64,000 nucleotides of DNA from Paramacrobiotus metropolitanus (Eukaryota; Tardigrada; Eutardigrada; Parachela; Macrobiotidae): NCBI RefSeq assembly GCF_019649055.1, contig NW_026570393.1, positions 62,001 through 126,000 on the forward strand, written 5' to 3'. Positions 27,365 through 38,818 of the stretch are shown one piece after another. Position 1 is the stretch's first letter; every line of letters starts with the position of its first letter. The position numbers were made by a program, and so were the translations under genes. A model generated the notes under the pieces. The model did no database searches. It was not told the origin of the DNA and saw only the letters and a list, made by a program, of their open reading frames with translations.

Positions 27365-27402
27365 ACGAGAACAGAACGAGAACGAGAATGAGAATGAGAA
27401 CA
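27365..27402. repeat. GAGAAC/GAGAAT simple repeat
   Basis: Short tandem run of ACGAGA and ATGAGA hexamers. No gene context. Confidence 0.8.
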
Positions 27403-27779
27403 GTCTTGAAGCATGGCTCCTCTTATTTTGGCGCTTCGATCGGCAATATCAAAAGACAGAAATTCTCCAGGTTTATCATCTTTGTACCACTTCGTTGGTT
27501 CTTAATGTTAGATACGATTCAATGACGCAGCTACGGTAAAAACAATATTTAGTATCTACCAGTACTCCGTTAACAGTACTACCATAGTGCACTGTTTATG
27601 GGCTTTGAAGAAGCCAGAGTATGGCTGCATATGGAAGCTCCAAATTCATGTCCCGTAGGAAGTTTATTCGCCTCTTATTATATTAATTTATTAAGTTTTT
27701 AAAAAATATATTTTTTTTTAAATTTTATGTTTTTATCTGTTACCGTCGAATACACTCCTTAAGAATCTTCTCAGTGACC

Positions 27780-28290
27780 TCCTTACATAACGGGTGGCGG
27801 GCACAGGTAAGACTCGCTAACGGTCCATGAGACAACCAAACGTTTTATCACATGTTTGTTGCATGTGGCCGTTAGCAGAAATTATCTGTACATGAAACTA
27901 CTGCTAGCTGTTATACTGTACAGATACAAAGTGTAAATTATCAATCGTGTTTCACGCGTTTTCTCGTTCTTAGCAACGCTCGCGCGGCTTTCAGGGCCTC
28001 ACAGCGCTTGCTAAGGTCAGGACGGCCGTGACCTTTGCTACTCTGGTCTGCAGGTACTAAGTTTGTTTATTATTTTGATAAGCAAATACTGATCTACTCC
28101 CGCACGACTGATTGAATAATGCTAACGATGTTCTTGTATCGCTCACAATGTTTGATGTACCACGTATCTCACATAAGGTGAAAACCATAATTGTACTGAG
28201 CATATTTGAAGGTCAAGGCGACATTTAGGCAGGGACCTTTTAGTTTATTCGGATTTACTAGAACAGTTAACATGAAGACACACGTGACGT
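27780..28290. repeat. Dispersed repeat family B, copy 1
   Basis: Aligns by eye with 41750-42300 over several hundred bases. Shared blocks include CGTTCTTAGCAACGCTCGCG / CGTTCTTAGCAGCGCTTGCG, CCTCACAGCG.TTGCTAAGGTC, and CCTTTTAGTTTATTCGGATTTACT / CCTTTTGAGTTCGCTCGGATTTACT. A shorter relative lies at 36190-36300. No intact frame. Confidence 0.6.
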
Positions 28291-28423
28291 ACCTATCAAT
28301 TAAGTAGTGGTCCGAAGTGCCGATATCGATATTTTGTTTAAAAAATCGGAAAAATGTTTGTTCGTGCCGGGAAATCGCGGTCTCAATTTTGTTATTGTAA
28401 GTTTGTAACATTCAAGCTTTGAA

Positions 28424-30130
28424 ATTTGGCATGGTAATGTTCAGCCTGGTTTGGCTCGTTATGGCTTCCTCTCGCGAGGTGAGATTGCTTTTTTATTTGA
28501 AAATGTTGATTAGTTTCCATGGCGCTCTGCGAAACGTACTCATGTTGAATAAAGTACGAAATACTTACAATGTTAGTATCACTTATTATTAAATAACTGC
28601 ATTTTTATTGATCGAATACAAAGATAAGCTTACAATTCACAAAAGGAACATCACATCCTAATATTAACAAACAGCAGAAACATGCGGCCGGATTACAGAG
28701 AACATTTGATCTAAATTAGGCGAGGCCGGTGCCGTTCCCAGGATGGATGCCGCGTTTCCACGTTGAATTTCGATGCTGAACCTCTGGCGCAAAAACTCTG
28801 TTGCACGTTTCTCGCCTGTTTCCTGCCAAATCATCTTGCCCACTTCGCTAATCAGCCGGGAGGCTTCCGGTCCGAGTGGCCCCACTGTCTCCACGCCGAC
28901 CGCTCGGAACAAGTAATCGTGAGTGATTTCCTGGTACTTCTCGGCTTCCCGTTCGGCCTGAGCCGCTGCTGCGCCGGCTTGCGTGGATTTTCCAGCGATA
29001 TGGGAGAGAGCCATCGTACAAACGCATGTCACATCCCATGTTAACATTTTGTCTCGCTCCCACGGTACCGAGGTGACTCCGTCAGGGCGTAGGCCGTTGG
29101 TTCGCGATATTCCCAAAGGCTCGAGTTCAGTCTCAATGGTGGCTGAGGCGAAAGCTCGTTTAAGCGTGGCATTTAAGCTGCTATGTCTAGACTTCCGGCC
29201 CCGACTTTTCTTGCAGCTCAAGCCGTGGTAACCTCGAGCGTCCACCCATTCATTGCAGACACATCGGTGCGGAGTTACGATCGGTGTACCCAGGCGCAGG
29301 CCAACAGCAATTCGAAGTGCGGAATCGTTTAAAAGGTTCCCCAGGGATGCAGCTGGTAGAGCATCTAGCCACGCTCCGTTGTCCTTGGTGCTTACACCTA
29401 GAAGCCGGGCTTGGCTGGAAATGCCTGACTGGGCCATTTCAGACAGCGTCTTCACGGCAGTTTGTATGACTGGCTCATCCCACACTTTCTGAAATTTTCG
29501 GGCTTCCACGGCTGGAAGGTCGACTTCCGTCATACGTTGCCACTCAGCTTTGGCGTCGTCGCAGTACACTTCCGGGTCGAAGTCGGTAATTTCGGTTACT
29601 AGCCGGGTCACTGAATAAGCCGAGGCCAAAAAGGCCTTGATAAATAATTAAAGATAATAAAATAACTTGATAAATAATTAAAGAATACGATTATATGGTA
29701 CAAATGCAGAAAACCAAATGTCTGTACGATGGTTGTTTAGCAACTACAAATTACGAAAATTACGAGTTACCCGGCCGTTTATACTGTTGTCTTTCCAATG
29801 ATTTACGGGATTTAAGTTTTATTAGTCCTATTTTTCGTAATCGATATTAAGGGATGTTGAATCTGTTATTAATTGTTCACATTCGAGTCATAATAGGTCG
29901 ACAGAGAAATCCCAGTTAGAGTGTTAAGGAATATTCGGAATATTCCAACAGATGCCACACCCACAATCTCGGTTTCCATTTGTACTGTAGTTCAGTGACA
30001 TCAGTACACAGGTGAAAAATTTCTGGTAGCTGCCAGCCCGATATATACCACACCGAAGCAACTTACGGGTTATCCGCTCCTTTTATTTGGACAAATACCT
30101 GGACACATGTCTGCCTGGAGGTAAGTGGTT
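28424..30130. repeat. Dispersed repeat family A, copy 2 (contains the nuclease-like LINE module)
   Basis: Left part 28424-28570 and right part 29720-30130 match the two halves of copy 1 at 13.3-13.9 kb; the region between carries the minus-strand LINE-type ORF. Either a LINE fragment inserted into an older element, or the ORF belongs to the element and copy 1 has lost it. A short AATAATTAAAGA tandem duplication sits at 29640-29690, just upstream of the ORF. Confidence 0.5.
28664..29636 (-). pseudogene. 5'-truncated LINE ORF: CCHC plus PD-(D/E)-type endonuclease-like C-terminal module
   Basis: The open frame of about 321 codons ends in a normal stop but starts abruptly after an in-frame TAA, with no reverse transcriptase upstream. 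Visible in order: GAWLDALP and ALRIAVGLRLG (residues 85-114); a zinc-knuckle-like HRCVCNEWVDARGYHGLSC (121-139); RHSSLNATLKRAF (149-160); RPDG (181-184) followed 13 residues later by WDVTC (198-202), which resembles the PD...D core of a restriction-like nuclease; and a C-terminal VETVGPLGPEASRL and SIEIQRGNAAS block. I know this arrangement from the C-termini of some LINE-type proteins in invertebrates; naming it R2-superfamily-like is inference. A shorter copy is at 37511. Confidence 0.6.
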
Positions 30131-30339
30131 ATCTTTCAATTACTACGCTAAACTATTGCCCATCTGCATGTTCGAAACTTCGGCCTTAGCAGATGCTGTG
30201 GCTTTCGGCCTTAGGAAAGATAGCAGCTTCGGCATCTACCTGAGTTGAGGCAGTCGTGACATATATGATCCTTAGCGGCCATAGAAGAGATCAAAGCATC
30301 GGAAAATAATATTTCGAATTATTAAAGGACAGGTCTACG

Positions 30340-30780
30340 CGTGAGAGCTCTACCCACCGTAAAAATGTGCTTACGTAAACGGCTACGCGCGATAGGTTTC
30401 TTGGTTTTAGTGCCGACAGACGATCAAAAGTCAACCGCAGGTTCTCACAGTAACACCATCATTACAGACAAATTGTCTAAGGCAACAGATCAAAAATTTC
30501 AGCGAAAGCAGACAACAACAGTGTCTCTTCGTATAGCTGACGGCTTCACTGCTTTTTACAAAGCTTCAGTCTATCTTTCAGCTTCAGGTCTAACAGTAAA
30601 TGGCGGGAAACTTGGAACGTCCGGGAAAGTGCTTGCAACGATGTCATCCGGCATCGGCTGTTCGGCCACTGCGCCAAGTTCTGAAATTTCGCTCGTTCTG
30701 AAAAACTTTTTTTTCAAACGTCTTCGTCCGCCCAGCTTTGCAATGCTGCCAGTTTGTCAAAAGATGGGAAATACGACGTT
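30340..30780 (-). pseudogene. Possible gag-like coding remnant
   Basis: Minus-strand frames give fragments such as KLAALQSWADEDV and SERAKFQNLAQWPNSRC with frame changes between them, which looks like decayed coding sequence of a retroelement. The plus strand over the same bases has a 163-codon frame that looks like a shadow. Weak assignment. Confidence 0.25.
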
Positions 30781-30956
30781 TATTTTAAATGCTCATACAG
30801 GTGTCGTGTTCTCTCGCTCGTATATTTATTGACTAATTCTTGACATTGGGAGGCACATACAGACCGATGGTCAAGGTTATAATTACCAATATATCTGTTA
30901 TCACGGCACCACACCTGCCCAAAGGGGAAAGCCACCTCAAAAACTAAAGATGATCT

Positions 30957-31800
30957 CTAAAAAATATCAATTTCTTCTACCGACAGAATCCGGTTAGTGC
31001 GCCGGTCTCTCTTGTCCAGCTTATCGCACATCCGGGCAATGTGGCCGATCCGACCACAGTTTTGGCACACAGCGTTCCTGGTCCAGCAGTCCCTTTGATT
31101 ATGCGGCAGATTTCCGCAACTCGTGCAGCCTCGCCGATCACCATCTCACCCAATACGTCCACTGGTTTCTTCTCTCTCCTCTTTCTTCTGCCGTCTCTCT
31201 CTCCTCGCTTCCCTCTTTCATCTCTCTCCCCTCCCGATTGCTTTTACTTCCGCTTGATGGCTTCATGGCCTTCTCTCTTGCATGACCTCTTCCGGTCGCT
31301 CTTCCTCTCACTGCTCTCGATATGATCGCGCTGTTCCTGCTGCTTTTCTTTTATTTCACCTGGGACTCAGTTCTAATTGATCCGCTAACTCCGAGCCTTT
31401 CTGCAGCGTGTCGAACTCCTTTGGCATTAGGTTGTATCATTATCCAGTCCATTCAGAAAGGTTGCTTTCATATTTTTTTCAAGAACATGCGCCGGACAAA
31501 CCGCATTTAACCGTCTTGCTTTTCAATCTGTTTGAGAAGCCGAGCAGCGTCTCGTCAGTTTCTTTGCCGCAGGGTGAAACAGTTCGCCCTTCCGCCGTCT
31601 TCCCTGTCCTTTTTTGCGTACGTACGGCTGTTCAAGCTTCTGGATAATCTGGTCCTGAGTAAACTTGTCCTGCTCATCCGGAAGACGCATTGAGTAAAAC
31701 ATCTCCAATGGCTCACTCCCAGGGAATCCAGGAAGAGCTCTTTCTGTTCCGTTTCCGGTATTTGCTGCAGGTTGACGAAATTCTGGAAATGGAAATCACC
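30957..31800 (-). pseudogene. Decayed retrotransposon gag with two CCHC zinc knuckles
   Basis: The minus strand carries, in order, a stretch with IPETEQKELFLDSLG, MRLPDEQDKFTQDQIIQKLE, then after a frameshift TLRQRNDETLLGFSNRLKS, a long Arg/Glu/Lys-rich linker (the CT-rich plus strand at 31160-31320), and two knuckles: CTSCGNLPHNQRDC and CQNCGRIGHIARMC (C-x2-C-x4-H-x4-C). This is the layout of a Ty3/gypsy-like gag. At least two frame breaks make it non-functional. No pol, LTRs or primer site were found next to it. Confidence 0.6.
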
Positions 31801-33700
31801 AGGACTTCCCTATGGTCCTCGGTTCTAACTTAAGCATATCAGCAGTCTTCCTTCCCGGTAGGCGTAAAGGTTGTCGGTGGTGGCATCGTGGAAAGCAAGT
31901 CCTTCGATGACGGAAACATGCACCTTCAACTACACACTGATACAAATACCATAACTCGTAATTGTTCACATCCTTTCATGCCGGTTTGTCGCATTTCATC
32001 GCTCGCATATTGATTGATTTATTCTGTGATATTAGGAGATACGTGCATAATAATACTACATATAGACCGTTGGTCAGGGTTATATTTAAGACAATATAAA
32101 GTCATCTTTTACCACGGCACTGTAACAGTATGAGTGAACACCAAAGTGTAAAACTGCATTATGGTTATATACATCAAAATCCTCATGGTTATCAACCATA
32201 GTACTAATATTCTACAAACTTTTTTAAGATGATCTTTTCGTGCCATACGTTGGGCATTTCACATCTTTGTTCCAATCGTAGGAAGAAAAGAAAATAAAAC
32301 GCTGAAAACTACTCGAAGTTTACAAAATTAACCGGCAGAAAGAAATAAGAAATACTTTTAGTTGCGGTTGCGGTACAATAGGGAATACCGAAAAAGATTG
32401 GTTTGCGATACTGTACTGCTTGGGATTTCACTGACGCGGCGGCAAGTTGTTCACGATCTTCCTTACTGCGTCACAAAGTGCTTCGCTACCTCCATCGTTA
32501 TTCACTACATGGACATAGCGACTCCCTTAGGCGGCTGCAAGCGGAGTAGGAGCTCGTGCAGATGGAGATTATCGATTTATTTTTGTGTTATACTTAGCTC
32601 ATCTGAGCGGCCACGGGAGTGGATGCGCACAAGGGCAGAAATCCCTCGCCTTGACTGCAAAAAGTCCATACCTAAAGCTTCGCCGCGTCCGTCGGCTCCC
32701 ATCCCAGTTGCTCAGCACGCTGCCCTTTTATTCGGGCACCCATGTTCCTCTTAAAGTAGCCGAAGTGCTTTCCCACCGGGTCGTACAGTGAGCTTGGTCA
32801 ACGTATGTCCTTTTCTCAGGCCTTCTTGGACTTGCTGAGTTACTGCATACGGGCGGTGATACTCCATCACCCACCCCAGTGCCAGCATTCCTTTGTACAT
32901 TATTTCAGATTAACTAAGCACTTCTACAGCAATTTCCGTTGGATTAAAAACTGATTCTGCCTGGTGCGTTAACGATATTATAATATTATGGACCACAATG
33001 CCGTAGAGTATTGTAGAAAACATTTGCTTAGTACTGTTTTATTAGACCGGAAGTTTTGGGGCGCATAAAAGTGACCTATAGTGACACGGTGACTAGAGCA
33101 TGTAATATCACAGTATAATAAATTAAAATACATACAACAATATAAAAAAATAAATAAAGTAAATTACTGTGGCGCTAGTTCGCCATCAATAAATGCGACG
33201 AAAGCGTCTGCTGCTTCACGCGCCTGGTCAGTCGAGAAGCCCACCAAGGCTTCCGTAAACACACGGAAGAATGCAGTGCGGTATCATTTGGTCCGCTATC
33301 ATGTCCACACGGGCGACCTCGTCCAGTCGCTGCGTGAGTCGACCCAACAGGTGCCTATACGGGCCCCACGGTACCCGCTTTAGGACGGCATTGCGGAAAA
33401 CCTACCGGGCCTGGTCCTACCCAGCATCTGTTTCCAATATTTTCTCGCTGTTTTGCTTGGTTTACCGCGGCGCCCATGTTAGGCACCAAGACCACGTTTC
33501 CATCACCACGGTCAAACGGCCGGCGCGGCGGTCATGTACGCCACGATCCAGCTGATCGCCCAGCTCGGATCGCTGGTGCAGTTACGGGCCCGGCAACACT
33601 GGGCTCCAGGTCCACAGCAGCAGGTGGAGATGTCCCGAGTTGGGTGATCTCCGCTTCCAGCTCTGTACGCATGAGGTACCGGGCGGTTTAAGTGTTGCCC
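31801..33700. other. Mixed non-coding and decayed coding-like sequence
   Basis: GC-richer parts at 32500-32800 and 33180-33700 have interrupted minus-strand frames. The first contains FKRNMGARIKGQRAEQLGWE, reminiscent of the C-terminus of sugar-nucleotide epimerase-like proteins. The second contains FTEALVGFSTDQAREAADAF before a stop. Neither can be joined into a gene. Confidence 0.3.
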
Positions 33701-34019
33701 AGAAACAATATCTGCAAAATACCTTTAAAGCTATCAAATTTTACAAAAATCAGGGGTTTTTAACGGACTTGTGTGTTACGCGCAACTGTTTCCTTCCGGG
33801 CGTCTTTTTTTTGCAAAAACATACGGCTTCGCTATTTGTTTTGTCCTCCGCTCTGGAATCGTCATAGAAACCGTTGCTTTTTTTTCTCGAAGTTGAACCA
33901 AAAATTGGGTGAAAATCTTCGTCTCACATCACACTTATCGTTTTTCTTTGTGGATTTCCGTTACTTGATTAAAGATGTCCTTTGCTATGACTGTTCCAAA
34001 TTTACTATGCTTGTCAATT

Positions 34020-34420
34020 CGTCGTTATGATCGTCGACGGTAGGCAGATGCACGATTTCGATCATACCCTTCAGATTAAAATTGACAATACGCCTTGTAC
34101 TAAGTTTTGGGTGCCGTTGTGATGGATTTATGGTTGACCTGCTCATCCCTCCAGTTTCGGGTAATCAAGAAATCGAGTTGCGGCGGCTTTGAGAGAATGC
34201 CTTAAAATCAGATGCATTTTTCTCGTCTTTATAGCGTTGCCCAAAGGGCTGTTAACAGCAAGCCCCATAAATTCTCCCTCCATCACCGAGGCGTGCTGTC
34301 GCCAACGACACCCGAATAGGAATGGTTCAAAGTTCTACGCCGTTACCCTTCAGCCAAAAGATGAACCGAGTATAGCAATTTACCTCTATTGTTAGTGTTA
34401 TATGGTACACCATTCAATGT
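34020..34420 (-). repeat. Dispersed repeat family C, copy 2
   Basis: Second copy of the degenerate coding repeat seen at 24030; the order of shared segments and the strand are the same. Matching pieces are QVNHKSITT, KGMIEIVHLP and DDHNDELTSIV in minus-strand frames broken by stops. The sequence from 34.5 to 35.0 kb (minus) has a 146-codon frame that may be more of the same element. Confidence 0.4.
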
Positions 34421-35749
34421 CCCATACATCGCTAACATCGCACTCGTTTGACTCACTGGGCAAGCTACCCAAACCTTCGATCATCCAGGACTTGAAAAAT
34501 TCATCCATAAACTGATTGGTTAAAACTTATTATGATGTTATTGTCGCAAAAATGTACCGTAATTCATCGAAATACTGCAAAACAGTTCATCCTCGACATG
34601 GTCCGGCACTGCGGTTCCGGAAGAAGCTATCAACGGCCATGGCAAGGACAAGCCATTTCCTGGTACGAAATTTGCGAAAATGGCTTCGTATGTTGTATTG
34701 CAGGTATTTACTAGTACATTCGGAACGTTGGTCCAGTAGTACGATCCAATGAAGACACCAGCAGTTAGACTCTCGGTTTTGCATTGCGGATACACCAGCT
34801 GTTTTCCACTAGTGAGGTGTAGGGAGTGCCATGTTTTCCGGATCAACCATAATCCTGTCCAAGCACTCTTCGTCTTCTGCGCTGAAAATATGACAAAAGT
34901 AGCAAATGTAACATGTAGTAGGAAAATACTCGTATAACATGGAGTAATCATTATCTGTAGTATTCCGAACGCAGCCAAGAAGTCCAGAGCTGCAGCTTGT
35001 TCTGTCTGTTGAATGGAATGGCTGATACCGACTCCGATTATGGCGTTTTGAGATTTGAGTCGTTGTTTATATTTGGGTGCTAAGGTACAGCGGAAAGCAT
35101 GTTGTCCATCAGTAATGATGATCGGTGGAAAAACCTTGTATGTGGTATGGTCTTTTGTAAATTTTCATTCGCCGGGCTTTTTTTCTGATGACTTCTAAAG
35201 GATCTTGCCATTTCAGTAAATCTGGTGATATATTCGTTTATATCGTCTAGAGATATACAAAACATAAAAATTATTATTTTTATAGAAAATTTGGTTTTCC
35301 GAAAGTTTATAAAAACATTTCAAACTTTCAGTACTTAGCGTTTTCAGTTCATAGAAATTTCCAGTAAATTCAGGAAAACGTCATGAATGAGCGAATACAA
35401 GTTACGGTTCATATACTTTAGATAGTACATAATGTGGTATTGTGGTTGCTAGATATTTGTAAAATTTCAAAACTCTGGAGGCCCAAAAAATTAGAGGTAC
35501 AGTACAGAGAATGTATAATTATTAGAATAATTATGTACTTCACTAATATGATGTATTCGGATGTCGTCATTAAATTTTAAAGCCGTACATACATAAAAGA
35601 ACGCACTGATGCGTTCGATCTCATAATAAGGGGTTACTGATCTCATAATATGGAACCGGCTCATCGTCACAAAGTAAAGCAGGTGACTTTATAAAGAAAA
35701 CTTTGCGTATAGTAAATTTTTTATTTGTTTGTACTCCTCTACCACAGAC

Positions 35750-36060
35750 AATCCAAGTTGACGGGTTCTATCTCTCTACACACTTTCGCCAATAACGCCG
35801 GATTTTTGGAAAACTGATGGTCCTCATAGTCGGATGCTTCGTTGACAATCCGAAAAAAATGGTCCCGGCGTCAGAACGATGGTTTGGTCTTCTGTCAGCA
35901 TCACAAGTTGGCCGGGGTACCGAATGTGGGGTATTCCATTATCGGTCAGCCCATAATTTAAGAATTCCTTAATAAGCGTTGCTTATTTGACACCACCAGC
36001 TTAATTTCTAATTCCCTCTTCGTGTAAGCCGCATCTTCACCACATTCAATTCCATGTACG
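35750..36060 (-). pseudogene. Frameshifted coding remnant, family not recognised
   Basis: The minus strand reads EFLNYGLTDNGIPHIRYPGQ and on through LVMLTEDQTIVLTPGPFF, then shifts frame and continues RIVNEASDYEDHQFSKNPAL to a stop. Two good coding stretches in adjacent frames suggest a former gene or element with one frameshift. Nothing in it names the family. Confidence 0.4.
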
Positions 36061-36189
36061 CTCATGCACACTTTCAGAAGCTCGTCTTCATATTTTGTAC
36101 ACCCCTCCGTTTCATTATTTTTATTGTTGCAAAATTCTTTAAATGCTTTTTTCGAAATCCTACATAGCTGACGCGGTTTGCTTTTCCAC

Positions 36190-36300
36190 TGAAACTCACT
36201 GACACGCTTTCCCGTTCTCCGCAGTACTTGTAAGACTTAGACAGCCTTGCAGTACATGCCGAGGTCTGGACGGCCGAGACCTTTCTTCCAGAGGTTGATT
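36190..36300. repeat. Dispersed repeat family B, short diverged copy
   Basis: Shares CACGCTTTCCCGTTCT and GAGGTCTGGACGG.CG.G.CCTTT with the copy at 41912-42000 and, less well, with 27960-28040. Confidence 0.45.
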
Positions 36301-37204
36301 TAGTAATTGCTGAGAATATAGTTATGATATTGTGATTATTATGTATGTACTTGTACTGTAACTGCAACTAATAGGTGAACTGTTTATCTTAAATTGTCAT
36401 GGACGAAAGTTTGCAAACTTGTAGAATCTTCTGAATTTAGGCAGATTTGTTCATAACGCAACGCCATGTGGGGCTCTCACCATTGATTTGAGTACTTAAG
36501 TAATCAAACAGTATGTATGTATGGCGACTGACAAAAGTAAGGAACAGTACGAATGTGTAATTAATAAAAATTGGTACGCTTAAAATGTAGAAATCGACTT
36601 TCTTTTTGTGTACCATGATATTTGGGCGATGGCATCATGCTTGCGTGCACAGGAAGGCACGGGCATTGGTTGTGTTATTATACGTGTACACGGGAATCCA
36701 CACTGGTGTTGGCTGCGCCCACGGCTTTTTTATTTGATTTTATTTAGTAATGTGTACGTTTTTCGAACTTTATTGGTAACAACATTTCATAGCCTCTTAC
36801 GTTTTTTTTCAACTTATATACAACAGTTCCTCTACAGGTTTTGTTTTATAAATTTTGTAGCATGCCATAATTTAGGAACAGGTACAGATATTTTTTTATT
36901 TTAATAATCAGCGTTTTTGAGGCTTCCGAGTTGCGGATAGTACAGAACAAAGTACTTCAGAAACTCTTCTTCTTTGTTTCTAAACTTGCGGCGGTTTTTA
37001 AGTAAGCAACCCAGTACATACATTGAGAAGCATTAGTACTCAGGCAGTAGGTAACTTCTTACCGTGCCTGCATACAAAAATAAAAAATTCACATTAACTG
37101 CTAAGCAAAAAGTCATGCTGCTTCTATACGTATTAATTTCAATAATAAACTGATTATTCAAACAATTTGCGAAGTAAAAACTTAAAAAAATTAAGTTACT
37201 TATC

Positions 37205-37310
37205 CGTGCATGCAGCCAGTACCCGTGCGGACGCCGGATCCCAAAGGGTCACCCGTGCACGCAGCCAACGCCCGTGTTTACCCGCGTATTCGTGCACTCG
37301 GGCATAACTT
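37205..37310. repeat. Degenerate GC-rich minisatellite
   Basis: The motif CCCGTGCACGCAGCCA and variants (CCGTGCATGCAGCCA, CCCGTGCGGACGCC, CCCGTGTTTACCCGCG) recur about four times in 100 bases. GC content is far above the neighbourhood. Confidence 0.5.
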
Positions 37311-37510
37311 AATTACATATTTCTGCACCTAGGCCGTACAACTAAAAACTAATGCCTCGTAGATTCTACAGAGTACTTAAAAGTCAACAACCGTAATATT
37401 AAACTCTAATGAACTTAGAAGCTTTTTACATTTTCTGGAAAACTGATACATTTTAATCATTCACAAAAGCTATCAATTAAACAAATGAAAAACAGAAGCA
37501 TCACACAGCA

Positions 37511-37790
37511 TCAACAGACAGCAGAAACAGGCGCCCGAATCACTGAGAACATTTGATCTAAATTAGCCGAAGCTGGTGCCGTTCCCAGGACGGATGCGGC
37601 GTTTCCACGCTGGATTTCGATGCTGAACCTCTGGCGCAGATACTCAGTTGCACGTATCTCGCCTGTTTCCTGCCATATCATCTTGCCCAGTTCACTGATC
37701 AGCCGAGAGGCTTCCGGTCCGAGTGGTCCTACTGTCTCCACGCCCACTGCACGGAACAGGTAGTCCTGGGCGATGTTCTGGGCGAAAACT
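37511..37790 (-). pseudogene. Second, shorter copy of the nuclease-bearing LINE C-terminus
   Basis: About 90 codons nearly identical to the end of the 28664 copy (DYLFRAVGVETVGPLGPEAS, SIEIQRGNAAS, DQMFSVIR) with a few substitutions. It breaks off upstream of the nuclease core. It is again followed, about 50 bases further, by the GTTGTCTAGCAAC block of repeat family A. Confidence 0.6.
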
Positions 37791-37829
37791 GAGAAACTGG
37801 TGGACACTTGGCTATGTGTCGAAGCAGGT

Positions 37830-38170
37830 TTAAACCAATCTCATCCCGTTGTCTAGCAACAAATTGCCAACAACCGATCTCGAAATCCACAAACTGGTTG
37901 GCATACTGGCACTACGATTTACACGTAATCACAAAATGAGCTCGGGCAGTCGGGCCTATCGGTTTATCCACATTACTTTAATAACGGCAACTGCATGAGC
38001 GCCGTTCAGTATTTAAATACTATAACTGATTGATTTCTTCTCTACAGGTACACTTCGAAATGTGACGGGAATTAAACCGCTGAAGCCGTTTCTTTAAAAA
38101 ATCTAGTTGTGTCGAATGTCGACGAGGGTGGACCTAGTTAGACAGTATGGATAGATTCTGGGTAAGTGAT
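37830..38170. repeat. Dispersed repeat family A, copy 3 (partial, diverged)
   Basis: Begins with GTTGTCTAGCAACAAATT and ends near 38165 with GGGTAAGTGATAA, the same two landmarks that bound the right half of copies 1 and 2. The interior is poorly conserved. Confidence 0.35.
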
Positions 38171-38818
38171 AAACGTTAATGGATACTTAAATTTTATTAA
38201 ACCCAGCCATTAATTTTCGAGATGGCCCGACATATGGGGCGCATAGAACTTGATTGTGCGCCCTGAATTCCCGGCAAACAAATCATCAGTTTGTACTAAC
38301 TTTTCTAGAATAATTTTGTTTAATTTACAATACTTACGAAAAAGTTTATGTTTATTATACAATTTCAGCAACGCAACTATGCGATAATAAAAAAATTTAT
38401 TTCATGAAGATATACGTATCTGTCAGCGATATCGTGATATCGTGCGGCATTGCGGTTAGTTTTCTGCCGTAAATCGCCTGATCGCCAGCAAATTAGCATC
38501 TTCGAATATGTTTGTTACAAAGAATTCCGATGCCTCCTGCACGTATAAAACAATTATTTTATTATCAACCCAAATATTTAACAGTAAGGCGAGGTGAGGC
38601 GCATGGCAGCCACGGGCCCACGATTAAGTGTGTTTACCGATCATCATTTACGATCATCGACATGAGTGGCGATATACGAGCAGATCGCTTCGCGAACTCA
38701 GATCACGAAGGACAGCTGCGTACTGTGAAAGGTAGTCGTAGAATTGACCGCAAGCGATTGCAAATCTATGTTAGCTGCGCTGTTTCCTCTTGTCACCCTG
38801 TCGTTCCAATTGAATACT

